From: Clostridia bacterium
Lineage (GTDB): Bacteria; Bacillota; Clostridia; Oscillospirales; SIG627
DNA length: 51,536 nucleotides
NCBI GenBank assembly: GCA_017520825.1
Contig: JAFXEX010000024.1
Span: 1 to 51,536, forward strand
Direction: 5' to 3'
The translations under genes and the position numbers were made by a program. The notes beneath the pieces were generated by a model. The model was not told where the DNA came from, did not search any database, and was given only the letters and a program-made list of their open reading frames with translations. Below, one piece after another: positions 8,132 through 16,692 of this stretch. Within the stretch, counting starts at the first letter, position 1; every line of letters starts with the position of its first letter.

Positions 8132-8707
8132 ATGATTGACACACAAATTGATAGGCTTATTCTCAGAATGCCGACCCTTGAGACAGAGCGACTCGTTCTC
8201 AGAAGGCTTACGAAAAAGGACGCCCGTGACGTATACGAATATTCGTCAGATCCCAACGTCCCCAAGTATCTTACCTGGTCGGTGCACGAGAGCTATGCGT
8301 ACACTAAAAAATATTTAAGGTTTCTTGTTTCAAAGTATAAGTCGGGAGAATATCTGGATTGGGGAATAGTTCTCAAGTCAAGTGGAAAACTTATAGGAAC
8401 CTGTGGCTTTACCTCGATTGACACCTCTCACGCCAAGGGTGAAATCGGATACGTTCTCAATCCGTCTTATTGGAACTGTGGATACGCTACCGAAGCAGTT
8501 GAAAGAGTTCTTGAATACGCCTTTAACGAGCTGGAGCTCAATAGAGTTGAGGCAAGAGTTATGGAAGGGAATACTGCCTCCGTATCAATTTTAAACAAAT
8601 GTAATATGACCCACGAGGGCACCTTTACTCAGGAGCTGTTCGTAAAGGGGGAGTTTAAAAACGTTATGCATTTTGCAATTTGCAGAAAGGATTACCCAAA
8701 GAAATAA
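8132..8707 (+). CDS. GNAT family N-acetyltransferase (RimJ/RimL-like)
   Basis: The 191-residue product opens with LETERLVLRRLTKKDA, the standard start of RimJ/RimL-type acetyltransferases. It continues with the GTCGF strand, YVLNPSYWNCGYATEA (the acetyl-CoA pyrophosphate loop, R/Q-x-x-G-x-G/A variant) and NRVEARV...NTASVSILNKC near the C-terminus. This subgroup acetylates alpha-amino groups of proteins or small molecules; the target is not predictable. The ribosome site is weak. The stop is immediately followed by the ATG of comEC, suggesting co-transcription. Confidence 0.88.
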   Translation: MIDTQIDRLILRMPTLETERLVLRRLTKKDARDVYEYSSDPNVPKYLTWSVHESYAYTKKYLRFLVSKYKSGEYLDWGIVLKSSGKLIGTCGFTSIDTSHAKGEIGYVLNPSYWNCGYATEAVERVLEYAFNELELNRVEARVMEGNTASVSILNKCNMTHEGTFTQELFVKGEFKNVMHFAICRKDYPKK

Positions 8708-10819
8708 ATGAAGAGACTGTTTTGCTTTTTCACAGTTGTTTTTGCAGTTTTCTCTTTTCTTGCATTGACCTTTGGTGAAAAATTCTGTGTTTACTCCCTG
8801 ATAGTATTTTTCTCACTTTTTCTCATTTTAGTGTTATTTAGGTTAATATTCAAGCTACGCCAGCTTCACGTTGGTATAACGGCAACAGTATTTGCTTTTG
8901 TTGCCGTTTTTCTTGTTTTAACCGTTCACTTACCAAGACTCGAAACAGCCAAAGCGCTTGATTCACGCTACGTTGAGGCAGAGGGCAGAATAGTATCGGT
9001 AACTAAAAACAAGTCGTACGTGTCACTAACTGTAAAATGCGACGAAATAGATAACGTGAATAGCACACAAAAGGTTACGGTCATTACGCGTAACAACGAT
9101 AGCTTCACGGGTGACGTTGGACAAAGTATAGCGTTTTCGGGAACTCTTGAATTTGACGCTTCAAGCTTCAACAAAGGTAAGGAAGCCTTTTTGACTGTCT
9201 TTCCCACTCACTGTGAGGTAACTGAAAGCAACTCTGTCTTCGGGAATTTCGTCTATAGCGTTCGGAGAAGAATATCTGAAATTGCAGACTCTATGCACCA
9301 CTCTCCATTAATAAAGGCTCTTTTGATAGGGGATAAGAGTGAGGTGGACGACGAGCTTATCAATGCGTTCAAGCTATTAGGAACGTCACATCTTCTGGCA
9401 ATATCGGGTCTGCATCTTTCCATTATCGTAATGACCTTTTATATGCTGATAACGAGGCTCGGTGTCCCACATTTATTTTCCTCGACGCTATCTACGTTAA
9501 TGGCGCTCTTTTATATGGCGATAACCGGCTTTTCCCTTTCACTTATAAGAGCAGGGCAAATGATGATAGTTTTCTTTTTCGCCCGTACTGTAAGACGGCG
9601 CAACGACAGTATTACTGCCTTGTTTGTTGCCGGCTTCGTAATATTACTTATGAGCCCGTGGTCACTGTTTAACGTTGGATTTTTACTGTCCTTTTTCTCA
9701 ACTTTTGGAATTCTTGCTTTCTGTCCTGCTATAACCGATAAATACAGAAAGTACATTCTTGACAAGGAAGAAAAGGGCGTGCGCTTCAGCAGAAGGCAAC
9801 GCTTTGTGCAAAAGGTTATAAGAGAAATTCTGATTGCTTTTTCAACTACATTGTCAGCTACTGTGGTTACTTTGCCCATAATTATCTGCGTATTTAACGA
9901 GGTTTCCTTATTCTCGCTTGTAGGTAATATTTTCACAGTTTCACTTGCAAAGTATTTCTTGATGTTTTCTTTTGCATCGGTTATGCTGCAGTGTATGGGT
10001 ATTACCTATTTGTCGTTGCCTTTTACTTTCATTTCATCTGTTTCAGGAACGGTGTTTCTTTCATTTACACGGTTTCTCGGAAGTATTGCTCCGGGTCTCG
10101 TTTCAATTAACGCCGTCTATTTGTACGTTGGCGTTGCTATACTTACGGCAATGGTATTACTGTTTTTGTGCTTTTCACGGAGAGCGTGGTCACTTCCGTG
10201 TCTCATTATTATACTTTCGGTTTTTATACCAATATTCAATATAGCGTCCGATAAGCTGATATATTCTACAGCCCTCGTTGACACAGTTACTAAAAACGGA
10301 GCCAATACTGCTGTTGTCAGATGGAAGGATAAAAGCTATATTCTTGACCAAACAGCCTCAAATTCACAAAGGCTTTACGGCATCAACGGCATAGCCGATA
10401 AAAACGGAATTACAAGCATTGATAACGCTGTGTTTATAACCACCGATACAGTCCCCGTGGAACGCATTTCTGTCTTTCTCACGCTTTTTGATATAGACAC
10501 AGTTACCGTAGTGACAAATAGGTACGATATGGAGGCGCTATACAAAATCAGTGAGCTTTGCAGTACCCACGGTGCAGAGGTGGTTGTTAACTTTTCTGAA
10601 AAATATGAAGTTGCAGACGGAATTACTGCATATTGCTACAAGGACGTTTGCACGGCGTTTCTGATTGAGAATGACGAGACCTCTTTTTGCACCTACCGAG
10701 CCTTGAGCGACTTGTTCTGCCTTTACGAGTTGATGGAAGCAGATACGGTTTTACTTGACGGCAAAACACTTGTATTTGACAGGGAGTTTACTGATTCTAC
10801 GTCCTTCCGTCTTACATAA
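8708..10819 (+). CDS. comEC: ComEC/Rec2-type DNA uptake channel with degenerate C-terminal lactamase domain
   Basis: This 703-residue integral membrane protein has two or three helices at the N-terminus, an OB-like soluble domain (about 70-175, DUF4131-type) and the competence domain. The hallmark HLLAISGLHLS lies near 229-239 and is followed by multiple helices to about 515. ComEC forms the inner-membrane channel for single-stranded DNA in transformation, and a comF gene is present at 27360. The last 185 residues align in layout with the metallo-beta-lactamase domain of ComEC but lack the HxHxDH motif: the corresponding stretch reads ITTDTVPVERIS. Any nuclease activity of that domain should therefore be lost. 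The ATG directly abuts the GNAT stop and has no good ribosome site, so translation probably depends on coupling. Confidence 0.88.
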   Translation: MKRLFCFFTVVFAVFSFLALTFGEKFCVYSLIVFFSLFLILVLFRLIFKLRQLHVGITATVFAFVAVFLVLTVHLPRLETAKALDSRYVEAEGRIVSVTKNKSYVSLTVKCDEIDNVNSTQKVTVITRNNDSFTGDVGQSIAFSGTLEFDASSFNKGKEAFLTVFPTHCEVTESNSVFGNFVYSVRRRISEIADSMHHSPLIKALLIGDKSEVDDELINAFKLLGTSHLLAISGLHLSIIVMTFYMLITRLGVPHLFSSTLSTLMALFYMAITGFSLSLIRAGQMMIVFFFARTVRRRNDSITALFVAGFVILLMSPWSLFNVGFLLSFFSTFGILAFCPAITDKYRKYILDKEEKGVRFSRRQRFVQKVIREILIAFSTTLSATVVTLPIIICVFNEVSLFSLVGNIFTVSLAKYFLMFSFASVMLQCMGITYLSLPFTFISSVSGTVFLSFTRFLGSIAPGLVSINAVYLYVGVAILTAMVLLFLCFSRRAWSLPCLIIILSVFIPIFNIASDKLIYSTALVDTVTKNGANTAVVRWKDKSYILDQTASNSQRLYGINGIADKNGITSIDNAVFITTDTVPVERISVFLTLFDIDTVTVVTNRYDMEALYKISELCSTHGAEVVVNFSEKYEVADGITAYCYKDVCTAFLIENDETSFCTYRALSDLFCLYELMEADTVLLDGKTLVFDREFTDSTSFRLT

Positions 10820-10824
10820 ACGTT

Positions 10825-10856
10825 ATACCTTCGGGCAAAATATTGCTCGGAGGTAT
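10825..10856 (+). promoter_or_regulatory. Hairpin combining comEC terminator and SpoVAF-like gene ribosome site
   Basis: The arms 10825-10837 and 10844-10856 pair over 13 positions, including two G-U pairs, around a 6-base loop and run into TTTTT (10856-10860) just before the ATG at 10861. The 3' arm contains CGGAGG, the only ribosome site for the following gene. Folding would therefore both terminate read-through and hide the ribosome site. Confidence 0.6.
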
Positions 10857-10860
10857 TTTT

Positions 10861-12267
10861 ATGAAGGTTAATAAGGACATAAAAATAAATATCAATAGGC
10901 TGAGGGAATCCTTTCCACAAAATTTCAGCGCCGATTTTGTTATGGACGAATTCGTTATAGCAGACCGTCGGGCTTGCTTGTGCTTTTTTAACGGTATGAC
11001 AAATTCAGAGCTTCTGTTGAGAGTTCAGCAAAGCATTTTACTTGCCACCGAAATGCCCGAAAACATGAAGGAGTTTTCAAGGTGTACGATCCCTCTTACC
11101 GATAAAAAGCTGGAGCAGGATTTTGACAAGCTTATAACGGCACTTCTGTCTGCAATGTCTTTGCTTTTCATTGACGGTTACGACCAAGCCGTAATACTTG
11201 ATACCAAGTCTTACCCCTCACGCTCCATAGAGGAGCCTGAAAAGAATAAAACTATGAGGGGACCGAGAGACGGCTTTTGTGAAAGCGTTTTTACAAATAC
11301 TGCTCTTATACGCCGTCGCATAAAATCCGACAAGCTTGCCTTTGAGGATTTCAGCATAGGCAGAGAAACGCAAACCAAGGTGGTTCTTGCCTATATGAAG
11401 GATAAGTGTAACACGCGTCTGGTGTCCGAGCTAAGACGGAGACTAAATCAGCTTGACATACCGTCTTTGACTTTGAGTCAACAAACTCTTTGCGATTGCA
11501 TTTTTTCAAAAAGACTGTCAGATATATGGAATCCCTTCCCGAAGGTGAGATACGTAGAGCGCCCCGATACGGCAGCGTCAATGCTTGTTGAAGGCAAAAT
11601 AGCAATAATGTGTGACACCAGCCCCAGCGTCATTTTTCTTCCTGTAAATCTTTACGATATGATGGAGGAGACAGACGATTACTATTTTCCACCGTTTACT
11701 GCGTCATATCTCAGACTGCTTCGTATAATTATGCTTTTCGTATCGGTGTTTCTGTCGCCTCTGTGGCTTCTTGCAATTGTTTATGCTGACTTTCTTCCAC
11801 CGTCTCTTGAGTTTTTGTTGGTAGACTCAAAGGCATACATTCCCGTATGGCTTCAGCTAATTACTGTTGAGCTGATGATGGATGCGCTGAAGATTGCCTC
11901 TCTTAATACCCCTAATACCATTTCCAACTCGTTAAGCGTTGTCAGTGGATTGTTGCTCAGTGACTTTGCAGTAACGGCAGGATGGCTGGTGCCACAGACG
12001 ATACTTTATTCCGCCGTTTCCTCAATTGCCAATTTTATTCCGACGAATTATGAGTTAGGCTACGCCTTCAAATTCTGGCGCATAACCCTTATAACCCTGA
12101 CTGCTATTTTTGGCATTGCAGGCTTTGTGGCAGGTACCGTCATTTTTATAATAATTCTGATATTAAACAAAACACGCAATAACAGAGACTTCCTCTATCC
12201 CTTTTCACCCTATGACAAAAAGGGTGTATTCAAGTTGTTTTTCAGAACGACGAAGGGAAAAGAATAA
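10861..12267 (+). CDS. GerA family spore germination protein (SpoVAF/GerAA-like)
   Basis: The 468-residue product has a soluble N-terminal half with the GerA-family signature RGPRDGFCESVFTNTALIRRR (split here as RGPRDGF, FTNTALIRRRI, about 133-155) and a C-terminal half with about five transmembrane helices (about 285-445). Proteins of this family are the A subunits of nutrient germinant receptors, or SpoVAF, which joins FigP in a spore-membrane ion channel. Length (about 490 in SpoVAF) and the lone position, with no gerB/gerC neighbours, favour the SpoVAF branch. It implies that the organism or its recent ancestors form endospores. Expression would be expected under sigma-G, but I could not identify such a promoter. 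Start by CGGAGG 8 bases upstream. Confidence 0.85.
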   Translation: MKVNKDIKININRLRESFPQNFSADFVMDEFVIADRRACLCFFNGMTNSELLLRVQQSILLATEMPENMKEFSRCTIPLTDKKLEQDFDKLITALLSAMSLLFIDGYDQAVILDTKSYPSRSIEEPEKNKTMRGPRDGFCESVFTNTALIRRRIKSDKLAFEDFSIGRETQTKVVLAYMKDKCNTRLVSELRRRLNQLDIPSLTLSQQTLCDCIFSKRLSDIWNPFPKVRYVERPDTAASMLVEGKIAIMCDTSPSVIFLPVNLYDMMEETDDYYFPPFTASYLRLLRIIMLFVSVFLSPLWLLAIVYADFLPPSLEFLLVDSKAYIPVWLQLITVELMMDALKIASLNTPNTISNSLSVVSGLLLSDFAVTAGWLVPQTILYSAVSSIANFIPTNYELGYAFKFWRITLITLTAIFGIAGFVAGTVIFIIILILNKTRNNRDFLYPFSPYDKKGVFKLFFRTTKGKE

Positions 12268-12274
12268 TAACGTG

Positions 12275-12329
12275 TTGACAAATACGTTTCTGTATGCTAT
12301 AATCAAAGTGTCTCAAATGATACACTTTG
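12275..12329 (+). promoter_or_regulatory. Promoter and inverted-repeat operator of the Crp-family regulator
   Basis: TTGACA (12275-12280), 17 bases and TATAAT (12298-12303) form a consensus sigma-A promoter. Immediately downstream, CAAAGTGT (12304-12311) and ACACTTTG (12322-12329) form a perfect 8-base inverted repeat separated by 10 bases, covering the expected start point. Placement fits an autorepressor site for the following Crp-type regulator. Confidence 0.75.
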
Positions 12330-12341
12330 AAAGGGGAATAA

Positions 12342-12965
12342 ATGAACGCACAAGAGGTTGTAAAGCTACTTGACACAACGCCACTTTTTTCAGGTATTGA
12401 AAATCTTGAAAAGTACGTTGAAGCCTTTCCACCAACGCTCATTACCTTAAGGGCAGGGGAAAGGTATCAGATAAAAAACTCTCTTTCTCTCTTTGTTGAC
12501 GGAAAAGCAGATCTTGTAAAGGAATCGGAAAACAGGTCGGTATACTTGAAAACGGTGAGTAATACCACAATGCTGGGACTTGCAACTCTTTTTGCAGGTG
12601 AGCAGGAGTACATTTCAACTCTGGTTGCAAAAAAAGAAACCTCGTTGCTTTTGTTCTCCGAAAGCTTCGTTGAAGAGGTTATTTCCAACGATTCTGAATT
12701 TTCAATAAGGCTGATTAAATTGCTCTGTCAAAAGGTGAGGTACCTCAATCGCAGGATAGATTTTTATACCTGCTCGGGAGCTGAACAGAAGCTGCACGAA
12801 TTTCTTATGAAATCTGCAGACGGTGAAGGCAGAGTTGTAATGTCAATGTCAAAGATTTCCGATACTCTGGGCATAGCCCGTGCGTCTCTCTACAGAGCGT
12901 TGGTATCCCTTGAGGAAAAAGGATTTATTATTAAAGAAGGCAAAAAAATTTTATTATTAAAGTGA
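12342..12965 (+). CDS. Crp/Fnr family transcriptional regulator
   Basis: This 207-residue protein has an N-terminal cyclic-nucleotide-binding-like jelly roll (about 10-125; SLFVDGKADLV and TMLGLATLF are recognisable strands), a dimerisation helix (FSIRLIKLLCQKVRYL) and a C-terminal winged helix (ISDTLGIARASLYRALVSLE is the recognition region). The N-terminal cysteine cluster of Fnr is absent and the phosphate-binding RxS of Crp is not obvious, so the ligand is unknown. The start lies 9 bases after AAAGGGG. It is followed by an ABC importer for which it is the likely local regulator; the inverted repeat over its own start point suggests autoregulation. Confidence 0.88.
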   Translation: MNAQEVVKLLDTTPLFSGIENLEKYVEAFPPTLITLRAGERYQIKNSLSLFVDGKADLVKESENRSVYLKTVSNTTMLGLATLFAGEQEYISTLVAKKETSLLLFSESFVEEVISNDSEFSIRLIKLLCQKVRYLNRRIDFYTCSGAEQKLHEFLMKSADGEGRVVMSMSKISDTLGIARASLYRALVSLEEKGFIIKEGKKILLLK

Positions 12966-12974
12966 GGATTCATT

Positions 12975-13991
12975 ATGAAAAAGACTTTATTACTTTTACT
13001 CGCACTTACACTCTCAATTTTTGTTTTCGTCGGTTGTGCTACCGTTGATACTCCTGACGAGGTTACTGACAAAAACGAAATTACTGACAATACCGAGGAA
13101 TTAAAGGTTGCTGAGACCACTCGTGTAGTTGCTCTCAAGGGCCCTACGGGAATGGGAATGGCTAAGCTTATAAGTGACGCAGACCCCAAATACACCTTTT
13201 CACTTACCTCAATGCCTGACGACGTTACCTCGTCTATAATTTCGGGTACTGTTGATATCGCTGCAGTGCCTACAAATCTTGCGTCGGTTCTTTACAACAA
13301 GACGGAAGGCAAGGTAGAGGTAATTGCGCTCAACACTCTGGGAGTGTTATATATCGTTAATTCCGACGGAACAGTTAACTCTCTCGAGGACTTGAGAGGA
13401 AAGACTATCGGCGCAACGGGACAGGCGTCAACTCCCGAATACGTTCTCAATTACGTATTGAAAATGAACGGTATAGACCCTGAAAAAGACGTTACAATAG
13501 AGTATTACACCGACCATGCAGAGCTTGCTGCAAAAATGATTAGTGGCGACGTTACTATAGGTATGATGCCTGAGCCCAACGTAAGCTCGGTTATGATAAA
13601 GAATGAAAACTGTAAGACAGTTATCAATATGACGGAAGAATGGAACAAGGTATCTCCCGAATCAGCGCTCATTCAGGGTTGTATTGTAGTCAGACGTGAG
13701 TTTGCCGAGGCTTATCCCGATTCAGTTAAAAACTTCCTTACTGAATACAAGAGCTCTGTTGAATATGCCAACACCTCTGCAGACGCACCTCGGACAATTG
13801 CAGATTTGGGTATAGTAGGAAGCGTTGCAATAGCACAGCGTGCCATTCCCAACTGTAATATCACCTACGTTGACTCAAACGACGGAATGAAAGAAAAGCT
13901 TTCTGGATTTTTGCAGGTGCTCTATGACGCTAATCCTAAATCGGTAGGTGGAAAGCTTCCTGCAGATGACTTTTATTTTGAAAACAAATGA
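12975..13991 (+). CDS. ABC transporter substrate-binding lipoprotein (NMT1/SsuA-like)
   Basis: The product has 338 residues. A lipoprotein signal ends in FVGC with the lipidated Cys at 21, followed by an acidic linker and a periplasmic-binding fold (about 50-335) of the NMT1/SsuA/TauA type: VVALKGPTGMGMAKL, SGTVDIAAVPTN, and LEDLRGKTIGATGQASTPEY are typical strands. Family members bind alkanesulfonates, nitrate, thiamine precursors or other small anions and heterocycles; the ligand here cannot be assigned. It overlaps the permease gene by 4 bases and follows the Crp-type regulator by 9 bases, so the set forms one operon. Confidence 0.87.
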   Translation: MKKTLLLLLALTLSIFVFVGCATVDTPDEVTDKNEITDNTEELKVAETTRVVALKGPTGMGMAKLISDADPKYTFSLTSMPDDVTSSIISGTVDIAAVPTNLASVLYNKTEGKVEVIALNTLGVLYIVNSDGTVNSLEDLRGKTIGATGQASTPEYVLNYVLKMNGIDPEKDVTIEYYTDHAELAAKMISGDVTIGMMPEPNVSSVMIKNENCKTVINMTEEWNKVSPESALIQGCIVVRREFAEAYPDSVKNFLTEYKSSVEYANTSADAPRTIADLGIVGSVAIAQRAIPNCNITYVDSNDGMKEKLSGFLQVLYDANPKSVGGKLPADDFYFENK

Positions 13992-14749
13992 AACCTGAAA
14001 TAAGAAAAAGACTGTATGCCTTCGCGGCAGTCATATTCTGGCTTGCCGTGTGGCATATTGCAGCAGTCCGTGTAAATCTCACGATTTTGCTTCCAAGCCC
14101 GTCAGAGACCATTAAAGCATTTTTCTCATTGGCTTCCGAGGCTGCCTTTTGGGAAGTATGCTTAGTATCGCTGAAGAGCGTGTTTTCGGGCGCCGTTTTG
14201 GGTGTGGCATTGGGCGTTCTGATAGCCGTTTTGTCTTACATAAGCGAGCCCTTGAAATTCTTGTTTTCTCCCATAATGTCTCTTGTTAAGGCAACTCCTA
14301 TTGCATCTATAATAATTTTGTTTTTAGTGTGGATAGGGAAAAATCAAATTCCGTTTTTTATTTCCTTGATGATGGTGGTTCCCATTGTTGCTTCAAACGT
14401 TCTTGAAGGCTTGGAGAACATCAACAAGGAGCTTTGGGAGGTTACGAGAGTATATAAGTTCGGCTTTTTGAAAAGCTGGAAAATACTTTACAGACACAGC
14501 CTTTTGCCATATTTCATTTCTGCTTTGAGGAGTGGTGTGGCGCTTGCCTGGAAGGCAGGTATTGCAGCAGAGGTTTTATGCACCCCCGATAACTCTATCG
14601 GAGAAAGACTTTATGAGTCAAAGCTTTACTTTGAAACCCCCGTGCTTTTTGCCTGGACGCTGGTTGTTATCGTTTTAAGCTTCATATTGGAAAAGGCAAT
14701 GGTGTGGTTATCCTGCAAGCTTCTTGGAGGTGACAGACGTGAGCATTGA
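13988..14749 (+). CDS. ABC transporter permease (SsuC/TauC-like)
   Basis: This 253-residue inner-membrane protein with about six helices belongs to the BPD_transp_1 family. The EAA loop is visible as ELWEVTRVYKFGFLKSWKIL followed by LPYF, and the C-terminal AWKAGIAAEVLC matches SsuC-type permeases. It starts inside the stop region of the binding-protein gene (ATGA) and its end overlaps the ATPase start by 11 bases, consistent with fixed stoichiometry of one importer complex. Confidence 0.9.
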   Translation: MKPEIRKRLYAFAAVIFWLAVWHIAAVRVNLTILLPSPSETIKAFFSLASEAAFWEVCLVSLKSVFSGAVLGVALGVLIAVLSYISEPLKFLFSPIMSLVKATPIASIIILFLVWIGKNQIPFFISLMMVVPIVASNVLEGLENINKELWEVTRVYKFGFLKSWKILYRHSLLPYFISALRSGVALAWKAGIAAEVLCTPDNSIGERLYESKLYFETPVLFAWTLVVIVLSFILEKAMVWLSCKLLGGDRREH

Positions 14750-15317
14750 ACTTCGTAACCTGACGAAAAGCTTCGGCAAGAATACGGTTATAAAGAATTT
14801 TTCTCTAACCGTTGAAAAGGGAGAGCGCTTGGCTATCGTTTCATATTCCGGAAGTGGAAAAACAACGCTTTTCAGGATAATGGCAGGTCTTGATAAACGC
14901 TTCGAAGGAGAAAAAAACGTTGAAGGAACAGTTGCCCTTATGTTTCAGGAGGACAGACTGTTCGAGCATTCTACTGTTCTTGAAAACGTTACTGCCGTTT
15001 CAAACGAGAGCGAGGAAAAGGCGTCTGAGCTTTTAAGAAGGCTTGGTCTTTCAGAACATCTTAACTCTTATCCCGAAGCGCTTTCGGGTGGACAGAGAAG
15101 ACGCGTTGCCCTTGCAAGAGCGCTATTTTACGACGGTGACGTGGTTTTACTTGACGAATGCTTTACGGGTCTTGACCCCGAAACGAAAGAAATTACAGCA
15201 AGTGTAATCAACGAATATACTGTTGGTAAAACCCTTCTTTTGATAACTCACGACAGGGAAGAGGCAAAGCTTCTTAACTGTAAGCTTCTCGTTTACGATA
15301 AGGGATTTAAATTCTAA
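14739..15317 (+). CDS. ABC transporter ATP-binding protein (SsuB/TauB-like)
   Basis: The product is a 192-residue ABC ATPase, shorter than the usual 240-260. The P loop is SYSGSGKTT (35-43); the first glycine of the GxxGxGKT consensus is a serine here. The Q loop is MFQED, the signature LSGGQRRRVALARAL, Walker B VVLLDE and the switch His is in ITHDREEA. The GTG at 14739 is chosen because GGAGG at 14726-14730 is spaced 8 bases away; an in-frame TTG at 14724 lies ahead of that ribosome site. It energises the permease encoded just upstream. The C-terminal regulatory extension seen in some homologues is missing. Confidence 0.88.
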   Translation: MSIELRNLTKSFGKNTVIKNFSLTVEKGERLAIVSYSGSGKTTLFRIMAGLDKRFEGEKNVEGTVALMFQEDRLFEHSTVLENVTAVSNESEEKASELLRRLGLSEHLNSYPEALSGGQRRRVALARALFYDGDVVLLDECFTGLDPETKEITASVINEYTVGKTLLLITHDREEAKLLNCKLLVYDKGFKF

Positions 15318-15320
15318 AAA

Positions 15321-15353
15321 AACAAAGGACATTTGCAAACGCAAGTGTCCTTT
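15321..15353. terminator. Bidirectional terminator between ABC operon and DUF378 gene
   Basis: AAAGGACATTTGC and GCAAGTGTCCTTT pair around an AAAC loop (one G-U pair), with A-rich and T-rich flanks on the two sides, between two convergent genes. Confidence 0.8.
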
Positions 15354-15385
15354 GCTTTATTTGTGCATTAGTTTTTCTGCTGGTT

Positions 15386-15601
15386 TTAGTGCTGTTCTCC
15401 AGTGATAAATCTTTCACGTGCTCTGAAAAGAAGAGAAACGCACCAAAGAGCAGAGATACCGACGAGCATAAAAATTATACGAGTAATGATTTGATTAGAG
15501 CCGCCGAAGATAAACGACACAAGGTCGAAGTTGAAAAGTCCAACCGAGCCCCAATTTATACCGCCGATAATTAAAATAATAAGCGCTAGTCTATCTAACA
15601 T
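15386..15601 (-). CDS. DUF378 family small membrane protein
   Basis: This 71-residue hydrophobic protein has two transmembrane helices. LALIILIIGGINWGSVGLFNFD is the recognisable family segment (glycine-asparagine-tryptophan between helix and loop, about 5-26), followed by IITRIIFMLVGISALW. DUF378 members are short membrane proteins of unknown role. The ATG at 15601 has an AAGGAAG ribosome site 7 bases upstream, so the longer frame beginning at 15646 is not used. It is monocistronic and convergent with the ABC operon. Confidence 0.85.
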   Translation of the reverse strand: MLDRLALIILIIGGINWGSVGLFNFDLVSFIFGGSNQIITRIIFMLVGISALWCVSLLFRARERFITGEQH

Positions 15602-15680
15602 ATTTGTGCTTCCTTTTTTGGAAATATTGCGGCTGTCTATCCGCAATAGATATTATGCCCGATAAACGGCTTTATATTCG

Positions 15681-16562
15681 TTAGTCTTTCAGCTCGTGAG
15701 TACGGAGCATATTTATCCATACCTCATATCCTTGCTGGTTAATGTGTATTCCGTCGTCCGACGAGCAGAATTCAAGCTTCATATAACCTTCGCTATCCTT
15801 CATTTGTGAGGTTGTGTCCAAAAACTTTAAGTCTCTTGAATATGCGAGTACGAGTAAAAGGAGATTAGAACGGTTTACTAAATCGTTTGTCAGCTTTTTC
15901 AAGGTGCAGGTTGAGGCAAGAGGTGTAATACTCTGTATGATTATATCACAGTCGGGGCAAGTCTCCTCAATGGCATCGAGAAGCTTAATATAGTATTTCA
16001 AAAAGGTTTCCTCTGACATTATGCTTATTGCATTTGAGCCAAAAGTAAGCACTGCCCGTTTAGCACCTGTTTTTGAAAGGGCAACAGGGAAGTTGACAAA
16101 GGTTCCGTCATCAAGCTCAATAAGCTTTTTTTCAACGGCGTCAAGAGGATTTATTGAGCCCTTTGCTATAACCATTTCTGCAGGGTGATTTTTAAAGAAG
16201 GAAAGTCCCATAGTAACCGAATCACCGAGGTAAGCCGTAGTGCTTTGATATTCGTCACCGGCATCCTCGCTTTCGGGAAGCTGAACAGACTCTAATATGC
16301 CCTCAAGGGAAAAATCGGCCATTGAGCCGTTTACCTTCAGCGAATTTGTAAACTCAATTATTTCTTCGATAGTTTCAGGCTTTTTTATTGACTCGGGTGT
16401 CTCCCGTTCGGGCATCTCCTCGGGTGTTTGTTCCGAAACAATTTCATTCGGAGTTGTTATCGGATTTTCATCCCCGTTGCTCGTTATGGGCTTGGAATCA
16501 TTATTGCAGGATGTAAAAATCAGCGTAGTTATGGCAAAAATAATTAAAAATAATCTTTTCAT
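15681..16562 (-). CDS. SGNH/GDSL-type hydrolase lipoprotein
   Basis: The product has 293 residues. It is a lipoprotein signal with the lipidated Cys at 19 (IFTSC), then a low-complexity Pro/Glu/Thr linker (about 22-65), then an SGNH hydrolase domain. Block I is YLGDSVTMG with the nucleophile Ser at 105. Block III is FGSNAIS, supplying the Asn, and block V is DDGIHINQQGYE, supplying Asp and His. The domain should be an esterase or O-deacetylase acting outside the membrane on wall or polysaccharide acyl groups; the substrate is unknown. The ATG at 16562 is chosen because the lipoprotein signal begins there; the 14 residues ahead of it in the open frame are not signal-like. Confidence 0.85.
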   Translation of the reverse strand: MKRLFLIIFAITTLIFTSCNNDSKPITSNGDENPITTPNEIVSEQTPEEMPERETPESIKKPETIEEIIEFTNSLKVNGSMADFSLEGILESVQLPESEDAGDEYQSTTAYLGDSVTMGLSFFKNHPAEMVIAKGSINPLDAVEKKLIELDDGTFVNFPVALSKTGAKRAVLTFGSNAISIMSEETFLKYYIKLLDAIEETCPDCDIIIQSITPLASTCTLKKLTNDLVNRSNLLLLVLAYSRDLKFLDTTSQMKDSEGYMKLEFCSSDDGIHINQQGYEVWINMLRTHELKD

Positions 16563-16637
16563 AGTAATCAACCTTATTATTATATTTCGTGTATATTTTA
16601 TCACAGTGTTAATAAATTGTCAATTTATTTCAATCGG

Positions 16638-16666
16638 TTTACTTATTATAAAAAATGTGGTATAAT
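16638..16666 (+). promoter_or_regulatory. Extended -10 promoter of the AI-2E family transporter
   Basis: TGG TATAAT (16658-16666) is an extended -10; TTTACT (16638-16643) is a weak -35 at 17 bases. GGAG lies just before the ATG at 16693. Confidence 0.6.
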
Positions 16667-16692
16667 TATAAAAAATTCTACGGAGATGCGTT

